From JBFWUW01 sp050247075 (GTDB lineage: Bacteria > Planctomycetota > Planctomycetia > Pirellulales > JBFWUW01), in contig JBFWUW010000096.1 in NCBI GenBank assembly GCA_050247075.1, positions 1-22,301 on the forward strand: a stretch of DNA of 22,301 nucleotides. Reading direction: 5' to 3'. Shown here piece by piece: positions 1-6,507 of the stretch; within the stretch, counting starts at the first letter, position 1; each line of letters begins with the position of its first letter. Made by a program: the position numbers and the translations under genes. The notes under the pieces are model-generated. The model was not told where the DNA came from. It searched no databases and was given only the letters and a program-made list of their open reading frames with translations.

Positions 1-17
1 TCGCAGTTCGGCAATGC

Positions 18-791
18 CTACTGGAGTTTCAACAAGCCGGCGTTCGTCACAACATTGACATTCACATCAAACGATCGGAGTTGGTCCAATCCGTGGAGAT
101 GTTCCAATCCCGCGTCGGTGACTTGGGTTGCCCACAGGTTTAAGGACTCAAGTTGCTTCAGTTCTTTCAAATGCGCTAACCCGACGTCGCTGACGAGCGT
201 TCTCGAAAGATCCAAGTCGCGGAGTTGCTTCAGCCCCTTGAGGTGCTGAAACCCCGTCCCCGCGAATTGCGTCTGGGAGAGGTTCAATGTTCGGAGGCGA
301 CTCAAACCGCGTAAATGCTCCAAGCCAGCGTCCGTAGCCTTTGTAGCTCGCAGACTCAAAACTTCGAGTTGGGAAAGCCCCTTTATGTGTTGCAGCCCAG
401 CGTCCGTCACTTCAGAGTCATACGTCCATAGGTCCAACTCCCGGAGATGCTGCAGGTTTTCCAAATGAGCGAGGCCGGCGTTCGTCTTCAAGCTTCTCAC
501 ATAAACGACTCGATAGAAGAAGTCGTCACCGAGTTGCTTCCGCAACCAGTTCGGCCAAGGTATCCGCCAACCTCCGTCGGGGCCTGACGTGTACTGCCAG
601 TCATACCTGATTGACTCGAATCCGGCCTCTTTGCGAATTTCCTCCACTGATTCACGTTGCCGTGCCGCTTGCCGCATGTTCCAGCCAATCCAACTTAACG
701 GGAGGGACAAGAGGGCGATCGAAACGAGCAGTGTTCGCAAGCTGAAACGGAACCGTCGGCGTGGCAATTTCGGTCGGTCGAGATCGGTCAT
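18..791 (-). CDS. Membrane-anchored leucine-rich-repeat protein, apparently ended early
   Basis: This 257-residue protein has an arginine-rich N-terminus and one hydrophobic segment at about residues 18-36. The 'RFSLRTLL' start is seen on many planctomycete LRR proteins. Residues ~103-257 hold about six or seven LRR units with the pattern DAGLxHLxxLxxLxxLxLxxT. The family usually serves protein-protein contact. The partner here is unknown. Topology is probably an N-terminal anchor with the LRR domain outside. The stop codon TAG (18-20) follows KLQ, and the next in-frame codons to the window edge read A-L-P-N-C. That is the usual C-terminal ending of these proteins (LQxALPNC), so the stop looks like a late nonsense change that removes only the last residues visible here, or more beyond the edge. 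I see no convincing ribosome binding site before the ATG at 791. LRR identity is sure, function unknown. Confidence 0.85.
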   Translation of the reverse strand: MTDLDRPKLPRRRFRFSLRTLLVSIALLSLPLSWIGWNMRQAARQRESVEEIRKEAGFESIRYDWQYTSGPDGGWRIPWPNWLRKQLGDDFFYRVVYVRSLKTNAGLAHLENLQHLRELDLWTYDSEVTDAGLQHIKGLSQLEVLSLRATKATDAGLEHLRGLSRLRTLNLSQTQFAGTGFQHLKGLKQLRDLDLSRTLVSDVGLAHLKELKQLESLNLWATQVTDAGLEHLHGLDQLRSFDVNVNVVTNAGLLKLQ

Positions 792-1135
792 GGCCGTGCG
801 TTTCTTCGTGTGCCCTATCCGTAATGTTGGCCGCTAGCTGACATTTTATCGGTGGAGGATTGGGCCTGCTCGATACTGGGGTGGGCCGTGCCGGTTGAGA
901 TCTGGTCACGTCCCATCACTTCACCGACCATCGGTGGAGCGATGTCTACTAACTCTATTCTACCCGCGCTTTGCGATGACAGCATTGCTGCCGCTAAAAA
1001 TTTTGCGGGCGGGTGAGGATCGATGTCGGGATGCGCAGCGCCTGCTCGCGGCGCAAGCAACGGTGACGTGACCGTCTCGGCGGGAACTGACGCGCCCGGA
1101 CCAATGCGGTCGCAGCGCGCCGTCCGCCGCGGATG
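792..1135. other. Non-coding stretch upstream of the LRR gene
   Basis: No reading frame here looks like protein. Long frames on both strands are arginine-rich and alanine-rich products of the high GC content. The LRR gene promoter should lie here. An AT-rich TAAAAT on the minus strand (around 845-850) is a possible -10, but it has no acceptable -35. I see nothing else in this stretch. Confidence 0.4.
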
Positions 1136-1496
1136 ACGCGGCAAGATGTGCAACAGGTCGTGGGCGACCAGTGCATCGCGCGCCGCCCGACGGTCTACGG
1201 CCGCTTGTGGGTAGTGCGTCAGCAGTTCGTCTGGCGCGAAGTCCCACGATGTCCGGGCGGCAGCGCGGCCCCGTTCCACGGTTGCCAGGAAGGCGCCGCG
1301 AGCGGTACAGGCGATCGGGTAGCCGGGCGGCCCAGAGTTCTCGCGCGGTAGGGCCGCGCAGGCCATCGCGGCGCGCCAGGTCGTTGGCCAGATGCCGCGA
1401 GCTTTCGGCGTCTTCACAGGTCGGTAAGCCCGGGCGGCCGTGCCACGCGGCCAGCGCTTCCTGGTAGCCGGCCAGTTGGCCGTTGGCCCGTTCGAC
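1136..1496 (-). pseudogene. Frameshifted remnant resembling the C-terminus of a DDE integrase/transposase
   Basis: Two minus-strand frames join to give one protein-like segment. From 1496 to about 1320 one frame reads ERANGQLAGYQEAL...HGRPGLPTCEDAES...RGPTARELWAAR. At about 1320-1324 the plausible sequence moves to another frame, PIACTARGAFLATVE...DELLTHYPQAAVDRRAARDALVAHDLLHILPR, ending near 1136. The ordered pieces (HGRPG, the acidic stretch, GPT.xELW, AFxATVE, then RRAxRDALVxHDLL) resemble, from memory, the C-terminal part of planctomycete integrase-core transposases. The catalytic DDE core is absent, no start codon fits, and no terminal repeats were found. I read it as an old decayed insertion-sequence fragment. 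The family assignment is moderate; that the segment is broken is better supported. Confidence 0.4.
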
Positions 1497-1796
1497 GCGG
1501 CAGCGGCGGCCAAGGGACACGCATCCTTTGGGCGCGATTGCCCCTGATGAGTCTGGGCCGTCAAATCCGGTAGAGAAACAGACCGCCAATTTGGCTGTGG
1601 CGAGACCTGGGCGGTGGCCTGGTCAGCGGCGCCGCGAATGGCGCAACCCCGCTGGGCCTTCCCGTTGGTCAGACCCATCCACCCTGCACCCCGGCCACCG
1701 TTCGTCCCGGGCACTCTTTACCCTTTGCCCCAGCCAACCCCGGATACTAGCGCTGTCAGCACGGCGGATCGCGATTCCGACGGTCAAAACTCATGG
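1497..1796. other. Gene-free interval between the integrase remnant and the repeat pair
   Basis: No convincing reading frame, RNA gene or promoter was seen. Plus-strand frames here are proline-, serine- and arginine-rich with no domain. The stretch may be further decayed mobile-element DNA. Confidence 0.35.
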
Positions 1797-1864
1797 GGAG
1801 GCGATGCCATCGCCGAATGATGCGCGTGGCACGGTTCTAATCGGCGATGGAATCGCCTCCTACA
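1797..1864. repeat. Facing pair of GGCGAT-type palindromic repeats
   Basis: Two copies of a short palindromic repeat face each other: GGAGGCGATGCCATCGCCGA at 1797-1816, and the minus-strand copy at 1838-1864. The second copy matches those at 4453-4479 and 5053-5079 over 27 bases. Each copy is a small hairpin (GGCGAT paired with ATCGCC), and the pair can also fold as a larger inverted repeat. It begins 5 bases after the stop codon of the minus-strand DUF1549/DUF1553 gene, so it may end or stabilise that transcript. There is no T-run, so it is not a classical terminator. Confidence 0.75.
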
Positions 1865-1869
1865 TTGGC

Positions 1870-4287
1870 TCAATGGTTGTAGACGAACTCCTTGGTGTTG
1901 AGCAGCGCCCACAAAGTGTCTTCCACGGCTGCCCGGCGTGTTACGCCAGGTAGCGCAAAAGCATCCAGCAGCAACGCCCGTTCGGTCTCGCTGGGGAACC
2001 GCGACAAGGTCGCCAGAAATAGCTCGTCAATCAGTTCTCGCGGAGGCAGGTTGCCGTTCGCCAAACCGCGTGCCAGGCCGGCCTTGGATTGCACTTTTTC
2101 CATAAGCTCCGGTGAGTTCATGAGGTGCAACGCCTGCGAAATACTAGGGTCGTTGGACCGTTCACATTCGCACACGCTCGACCGCACCGGACGGCCAAAA
2201 ATCTGAAAGAAGTACGAATGCATGCGGTTGTCCCACACCTGCACCGCGCGATACCCGGCCGGCCAGCCCTGGAACTTTTCTGGTACGCCGGTCGCCTGGC
2301 TGATGGCGTCCAGCAATACTTCCGCCGGCACCGCCTTGAACGGGTAATGGGAGAAGTTTTGCTCGTCATCCGCGTTGCCGTCGCTAACGCTCGAACTGAG
2401 CTGATAGGCATGCGAATTCAACATGGTGCGGGTGAACGCCTTGATATCGTACTTGAGGTCTTTAAGGTGCTGGGCGGCGGCGGCCAACAGCGGCTCGTTG
2501 GTGGCCGGGTTGGTGGCCCGCAAGTCATCCAAGGGATCGACCAGCCCGCGGCCAAAGTAGTGCGCCCAGAGCCGGTTGACGATGGAAGGAGCCAGATAAG
2601 GGTTGTCGGGCGAACTGACCCATTGGGCCAACGCCTGGCGGCGGTCGGCCATGCCAGTGAAGTCGGCCGCCTCCGCCCCTAAGGCCCGCGCCGGTACAAT
2701 TTGCTTGGTGCGGGGGTTTTCCAGATCCTTCCCCACGGTGACAAAGATCCCTTCACCCCCCGATGGCAACGCCTTGCGGCCCAGTCCGGTGAAGAAGCCC
2801 GCTAATCCAAAATAGTCGTCCTGGCCCCAGCGTTCGAACGGGTGATGGTGGCACTGGGCGCACTCGATCCGCACGCCCAGAAAGACCTGGCTGAACGATC
2901 GGCTGAGCAATTCCGGCGTCTCGAGCGCCTTGTAAAAAGCGGCCGGGCTTTCGGCGGTGGAATCGCCCTGGACGGTGATGATCTCGCGCACGAACTGATC
3001 GTAGGGCCGGTTTTCCGCCAGTTGCCGCCGCAGCCAGCGGGTCATACCAACCGCGCCGGCGGGCGTGATCTTGTCTTTATCTACCCGCAACACGTCGGCC
3101 CAGCGCATGGTCCAGTAATCGGCGTACTCCGGCCGGTCGAGCAAATGGTCGATCAGCCGGGCCCGTTTGTCCGGGGCGTTGTCCGCCAGAAAGGCGCGAG
3201 CCTCGGCGGCGGTGGGCAACACGCCCAAGACATCCAGAAAAGCCCGGCGCATGAACATGCTGTCGCTGGCCGCGTCACTGGGCGGAATGCCCAAGGCGGC
3301 CAACTTGTCCCACACCAGACGGTCGATAAAGTTGGCCTCGGCCGGACGGGCAAATTGCACGCCAGGACGCGGCTGCGTGATCCGGCAGACAGCCACATGC
3401 CCCATGTACCGCACCAAGATCGCGGCTTCGCCCGGCACTTCCGTGGCGTTGACATAACCTCGGCCATCGACCTCGGCAATGGTGGTGGCATTGGAGGAAA
3501 ATTCAGCCTCGGCGGTAACGCAGCGGCGGTTGCCGGCAGCATCCAAGGCCACCACGCGCAACTGCTGCGTGCCGTGGGCCAAAAGCGTTTGGGCCTGGGG
3601 TTCCACCTCAATCGACACGGCTGGCTCTACCCCTTCGGCCGAGTAAGGAGCGCCTTCGCGAATCCACCGCAACAGCCGCCGAAAGGCCAGTCCGCCCGGT
3701 TCAATCTTCAAACCGCCGCCGTGAGGGACTTCGGCCGTGCCCTTGCGCAGCAACAAGCTGTGTTCGGGAGCCGGCAAGAAGACGCGCCGGCCGCGCCCTT
3801 CCATGAGCAAGGCCTGATAGTCGGCGGGGGCGTCGAACCCAAATACGCTCAACTTGAAACCGTTCTGTCCCTCGGCCTTGCCGTGGCATCCACCCGCGTT
3901 GCAACTGGCCTTGGTCAAAATGGGAATGATCTGATGCTCAAACGAGATCGGCTGGGGCGATGCCAGCCCGCGAACCTCGATCGGAATGCGGACCTCGATC
4001 CCCTCCCGCGTGATGAGTAGTTCGGCCCGGCCTTCGCCGCGCGGTTCTACCCGGCCCAATGCGTTGACCGAGGCGATGTTTGGATCCGTGGTCGAATAGG
4101 TTACGTCACGGGTGCGATCGAGGCTGCGGCCGTCGGGGAGCGCCTCGCCCACCAGCACTTGCTGCGACGATTCCGGGCTTTCCAACAAGATCGCGGCCGG
4201 ACTGACCTGCAAATCAGCGGCGCGGGCGTATAATGCCCCCACGGCCAAGCAAGCGGAAAGTATCGACAATCTCAAAGCATATTGCAT
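1870..4287 (-). CDS. Secreted cytochrome-like protein with Ig-like, DUF1549 and DUF1553 domains
   Basis: This is a planctomycete-type surface or periplasmic protein of 805 residues if it starts at the ATG at 4287. That start gives a clean signal peptide (MQYALRLSILSACLAVGALYARA). An ATG at 4329 adds 14 residues that would spoil it. In order there are: a BIG2-like Ig domain (~25-106), a cytochrome-like segment with CNAGGCHG (~129-136), a second BIG2-like domain (~222-302), DUF1549 (~319-525) with CAQCHHHPF near 476-482, and DUF1553 (~550-795). CAQCH is a canonical CxxCH haem motif, while CNAGGCH has four residues between the cysteines. The biochemical role of the family is unsettled. Such proteins are often encoded next to DUF1501 genes, which here lie several kilobases away. 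The TTGGCA/GATAAT promoter lies just upstream, and a repeat pair follows the stop. Confidence 0.9.
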   Translation of the reverse strand: MQYALRLSILSACLAVGALYARAADLQVSPAAILLESPESSQQVLVGEALPDGRSLDRTRDVTYSTTDPNIASVNALGRVEPRGEGRAELLITREGIEVRIPIEVRGLASPQPISFEHQIIPILTKASCNAGGCHGKAEGQNGFKLSVFGFDAPADYQALLMEGRGRRVFLPAPEHSLLLRKGTAEVPHGGGLKIEPGGLAFRRLLRWIREGAPYSAEGVEPAVSIEVEPQAQTLLAHGTQQLRVVALDAAGNRRCVTAEAEFSSNATTIAEVDGRGYVNATEVPGEAAILVRYMGHVAVCRITQPRPGVQFARPAEANFIDRLVWDKLAALGIPPSDAASDSMFMRRAFLDVLGVLPTAAEARAFLADNAPDKRARLIDHLLDRPEYADYWTMRWADVLRVDKDKITPAGAVGMTRWLRRQLAENRPYDQFVREIITVQGDSTAESPAAFYKALETPELLSRSFSQVFLGVRIECAQCHHHPFERWGQDDYFGLAGFFTGLGRKALPSGGEGIFVTVGKDLENPRTKQIVPARALGAEAADFTGMADRRQALAQWVSSPDNPYLAPSIVNRLWAHYFGRGLVDPLDDLRATNPATNEPLLAAAAQHLKDLKYDIKAFTRTMLNSHAYQLSSSVSDGNADDEQNFSHYPFKAVPAEVLLDAISQATGVPEKFQGWPAGYRAVQVWDNRMHSYFFQIFGRPVRSSVCECERSNDPSISQALHLMNSPELMEKVQSKAGLARGLANGNLPPRELIDELFLATLSRFPSETERALLLDAFALPGVTRRAAVEDTLWALLNTKEFVYNH

Positions 4288-4355
4288 GGGCGGGTGATCC
4301 CAAGGTTTCGCGACAGTTCTGCATGACACTTAATCATTCATCAATGACACTTCAT

Positions 4356-4383
4356 ATTATCGTCCAAGTCCCCCTTATGCCAA
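4356..4383 (-). promoter_or_regulatory. Sigma70-type promoter for the DUF1549/DUF1553 gene
   Basis: On the minus strand TTGGCA (4378-4383) and GATAAT (4356-4361) are separated by 16 bases, each matching the consensus at five of six positions. Transcription would start near 4350, leaving a leader of about 60 bases to the preferred ATG at 4287. Predicted from sequence only. Confidence 0.55.
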
Positions 4384-4402
4384 CCGCATAACGCAAGGCA
4401 GA

Positions 4403-4479
4403 AGGCGATTCCATCGCCCACTTTTGTAGGAGGCGATTCCACCGCCTGTTTTTGTAGGAGGCGATTCCATCGCCGATTA
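4403..4479. repeat. Three tandem GGCGAT-type palindromic repeats
   Basis: Three direct copies lie in a row: 4403-4418 (partial), 4425-4447 (core GGCGATTCCACCGCC, one base changed), and 4453-4479 (full length). The copies are joined by short T-rich links ('ttttgtagg'). The array sits between the promoter of the minus-strand DUF1549/1553 gene and the ATG of the plus-strand flavin-reductase-like gene, ending 20 bases before that ATG. Transcribed, each copy forms a small hairpin, so the array could affect translation of the downstream gene. Confidence 0.8.
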
Positions 4480-4499
4480 ACCGTTCGAGCCCCCCTGCC

Positions 4500-5057
4500 A
4501 TGCCAAACACGGACCTTGATGCCATTCTTCGCCTGCCGGACAAGGCGGTGTGGATCATCACCGCGCGGCACGGGCAGCGGCGGGGTGGCCTGGCCGCTAC
4601 TTGGGTCTTGCAGAGTTCCCTCGATCCCCAGCGGCCAAGCTTGCTGGCTAGCCTGTCCGCCAACCATTACACGGCGGAACTCGTCGCCGCTTCCCAAGCC
4701 TTCGGTGCCCATTTGATGCGGCCCGACCAGGCCGATTTGGCCCTGCGTTTTGCGATTGGGTCTGGCCGCGACCGCGACAAACTTGCCGGCCTGAAATTCT
4801 CCGACGGAACCAACGGCAGCCCCCTGCTGGACGATTGCCTGGCGCGGCTGGAATGCCAAGTGACGTCCCAGCAAGAGATCGGCGGCCGCATTTACTTCTG
4901 GGCCGACGTCATCGGCGGCGAGCAATTCCGGACCGGTCCCTATCTGACGGAGCAACAACTCCTGGTAGCGGCCAGCCCAGATCAAAAGGCCGCCCTACGG
5001 GCAGGACTGCTGGCGGATATCGCGGCACAACAGGCCCATACCACAGAACACCTGTAG
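4500..5057 (+). CDS. Flavin reductase-like FMN-binding protein
   Basis: This 185-residue protein resembles the flavin-reductase-like/FMN-binding split-barrel family. It opens with LPDKAVWIITARHGQRRGGLAATWV, the usual first strands in which the protein binds the flavin phosphate, followed by SLDPQRPSLLASLSANHYTAELV and GSPLLDDCLARLECQV (the 'sPll.da.a.leC.v' segment of the family), then a YFWADVIGG strand. Members reduce free flavin with NAD(P)H or hold bound FMN. The substrate cannot be read here. The length fits the family, no signal peptide is present, and it is presumably cytoplasmic. No Shine-Dalgarno sequence precedes the ATG at 4500. The TAG stop (5055-5057) lies inside a palindromic repeat beginning at 5053, so the repeat may have shortened the protein slightly. 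Confidence 0.8.
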   Translation: MPNTDLDAILRLPDKAVWIITARHGQRRGGLAATWVLQSSLDPQRPSLLASLSANHYTAELVAASQAFGAHLMRPDQADLALRFAIGSGRDRDKLAGLKFSDGTNGSPLLDDCLARLECQVTSQQEIGGRIYFWADVIGGEQFRTGPYLTEQQLLVAASPDQKAALRAGLLADIAAQQAHTTEHL

Positions 5058-5079
5058 GAGGCGATTCCATCGCCGATTA
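5053..5079 (+). repeat. GGCGAT-type palindromic repeat carrying a gene's stop codon
   Basis: A full-length copy of the short palindromic repeat, identical over 27 bases to 4453-4479 and to the minus-strand copy at 1838-1864. Its third to fifth bases (TAG, 5055-5057) are the stop codon of the flavin-reductase-like gene. The hairpin core is GGCGATTCCATCGCC. Confidence 0.85.
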
Positions 5080-5151
5080 GCCACGGAATCAGGAAATTTC
5101 AAGGGTTCAAGAATAGCCGACGACTAGAATGGCGGGACAAGCGCGAAGTAG

Positions 5152-5187
5152 TTTCTCGCAAAGGCGCAAAGCCGCCAAGACGCAAAG
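5152..5187 (+). repeat. Degenerate 8-bp tandem repeat (CGCAAAGN)
   Basis: Four consecutive 8-base units read CGCAAAGG, CGCAAAGC, CGCCAAGA and CGCAAAGA (5157-5188), preceded by TTTCT. This lies upstream of the subtilase-like gene and would be translated only if an early ATG at 5129 were used. The repeat argues against that start. Similar CGCAAAG strings occur as dispersed intergenic repeats in several bacteria, as I recall. Confidence 0.6.
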
Positions 5188-5233
5188 AGAGGACTGGACA
5201 CAGATCACTACTGAATTCTCCGAGGCCCCGTTT

Positions 5234-6223
5234 ATGTCGTTACTCCATCCCGCTGAATTACTAGCTTGCGCAGGCATCCGCAATCTGGCCATGTTCGTTC
5301 TGATTGCTTCCGCGTCGTTGGCCAGCGCCGCCGAGCCGGTCAATCCGGTGGAGTTTGAACATGCCGGCATCACCGCCGCCTGGAAGAAATATGCCGACGT
5401 GCTGACGTTCGGCCAGGGCCAGACATTGGCGCTTGTTGATGACGGGTGCGATTTGAGCCTGCCTCAATGGAACGTGCCGGAAGGAGAGCGGCCCAAGGTG
5501 CTGGTTTCGTACGACAGCGTGGATGGCGACGACAACCCCCAGCACGAGGGCCGCGGCTATCACGGTTCCACCATCGGCATTCCATCGTCGCTGAATCATG
5601 GTGGGAAATGGGGCGTGGCGTACAACAACCAGGTGGCGGTCATTCGGGCCTTGGAATGCTGCCACTGCAAAGTCCAGGACAGCAAGACGTTGGCCGCCGG
5701 CCTGCAATGGATCATCGACCACCGCCAAAAATATTCCATCACCACGGCCAATCTGGCTCCGGTCGATGATCTGGAACACGGCGAACCGGTCGCCTCCGAA
5801 ATCGACGAAAAACTGGCCGAACTGCGGGCGGCCGGGGTGTGGGTCAGCGCGCCGACCGGCAACCACGCATTCGCCGCCGGTATATCGTGGCCTTCCTGCC
5901 AGCCCAACTGTTTTGCCATTGGCGCGGTGCGGCCCGGCAAGGACGAGGCCTATCTCGACCGGCACGGCAAGGTCGATCTGCTGGTGCCGGCCGCGGCCAC
6001 CTCATCCTCCAACGCCATCGCCTGCGGCGCGGCCATGATCTTGCGCGAGGCGATCGAAAAGTCGGGCTACGATTGGAAAGCCGATGGCGCCAATCTGCCC
6101 GAAGCCATGCTGGCGATCATGCAACAGACGGGCCAACCCGTGGATGATGCAGCCACGGGGTTAACTTTTCGCCGTCTGAACCTGGAAGCCGCCTTGGCCC
6201 ATGTGTTCGCCAACAAGCCGTAG
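5234..6223 (+). CDS. Secreted subtilisin-like (S8 family) serine protease
   Basis: From the ATG at 5234 this is 329 residues with a hydrophobic leader ending near ASASLASA (about residue 33), so it is probably exported. An ATG at 5291 would give a shorter leader, and one at 5129 would translate a CGCAAAG repeat. In subtilase order I see: the aspartate motif LVDDGCD (D69), the histidine motif YHGSTIG (H110), the oxyanion asparagine in APTGNHA (N210), and ATSSSNAIACGAAMI where the family has GTSxAxPxxxG (S257 as nucleophile). All four key residues are present, but the serine motif is far from consensus: Ala replaces the Gly, and the Pro is missing. No propeptide domain is visible. It may be an atypical protease or a protein with weak activity. 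The TAG stop (6221-6223) belongs to the repeat element starting at 6220. Confidence 0.75.
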   Translation: MSLLHPAELLACAGIRNLAMFVLIASASLASAAEPVNPVEFEHAGITAAWKKYADVLTFGQGQTLALVDDGCDLSLPQWNVPEGERPKVLVSYDSVDGDDNPQHEGRGYHGSTIGIPSSLNHGGKWGVAYNNQVAVIRALECCHCKVQDSKTLAAGLQWIIDHRQKYSITTANLAPVDDLEHGEPVASEIDEKLAELRAAGVWVSAPTGNHAFAAGISWPSCQPNCFAIGAVRPGKDEAYLDRHGKVDLLVPAAATSSSNAIACGAAMILREAIEKSGYDWKADGANLPEAMLAIMQQTGQPVDDAATGLTFRRLNLEAALAHVFANKP

Positions 6224-6500
6224 GGTGGGACAAGCGGAATTCGACTTGCCAAATCATTACGGCCGCGACGCGATGTCCCACCAATCGTGGCCGCCATCGC
6301 GAGTCATGGTGGGACATCGCGGGTGAGCCGGTTCCAGGTGGCCCGTCCATTGCCGCTTGTCCCACCCTACTGGCTTGCCCATACACATTAGCCGCATTTG
6401 GCAGCATCCGCAGAAACAAGCCGCCCCCCACGAACACAATCACCGAAACGACAATCAATTCCTTCCAGGTATAGCCGTTACGGTTGCGGTCGCGAGACAT
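6117..6500 (-). CDS. Prepilin-like small protein, 3' end replaced by a repeat element
   Basis: The first ~44 residues look genuine. MSRDRNRNG|YTWKELIVVSV carries a type IV prepilin signal: cleavage after Gly9, Glu at +5, then a hydrophobic helix (IVVSVIVFVGGGLFL). This resembles the start of planctomycete prepilin-type/DUF1559 proteins. ATG 6500 is 7 bases after the stop of the DUF1501 gene and has a weak AGGGA ribosome site, so the two are probably cotranscribed. From about 6370 the frame enters repeat element A, then runs antisense through the 3' end of the subtilase-like gene before a stop at 6117. The last ~84 residues are therefore element and antisense sequence, not a normal C-terminus. 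I regard it as a gene truncated by the element; whether a product is made is unknown. Confidence 0.5.
   Translation of the reverse strand: MSRDRNRNGYTWKELIVVSVIVFVGGGLFLRMLPNAANVYGQASRVGQAAMDGPPGTGSPAMSHHDSRWRPRLVGHRVAAVMIWQVEFRLSHPTACWRTHGPRRLPGSDGEKLTPWLHHPRVGPSVA
6220..6370. mobile_element. REPIN/MITE-like element, copy A
   Basis: A 151-bp element bounded by perfect 18-bp inverted repeats: GTAGGGTGGGACAAGCGG (6220-6237) and its complement (6353-6370). Inside is a second perfect inverted repeat, CGCGATGTCCCACCA (6269-6283) with its complement (6307-6321). The 23-base loop contains GGCCGCCATCGCG. Copies B and C share both repeat pairs and the spacer sequence. It lies between convergent genes: the stop of the subtilase-like gene is inside its left end, and the prepilin-like frame runs into its right end. 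It encodes no protein and would need a transposase supplied elsewhere. Confidence 0.85.
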
Positions 6501-6507
6501 GTTGTCC

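Noticed and set aside
815..1714. A long minus-strand open frame of 299 codons
   Set aside because: Only its middle part looks protein-like, and that continues in a different frame on the other side of ~1320. The rest is arginine/proline-rich GC-driven translation with no ribosome site.
2842..4020. A 392-codon plus-strand frame opposite the DUF1549/DUF1553 gene
   Set aside because: It is an antisense shadow of a well-supported gene with clear domain motifs. High GC content removes stop codons from the opposite strand.
4403..4479. A CRISPR array
   Set aside because: Three direct repeats lie in a row, but they are short, palindromic and joined by links of under 10 bases rather than unique spacers, and no cas genes are present.
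4341..4985. A 214-codon minus-strand frame over the flavin-reductase-like gene
   Set aside because: It runs antisense to a recognisable family and also reads through the palindromic repeats, so it is not a separate gene.
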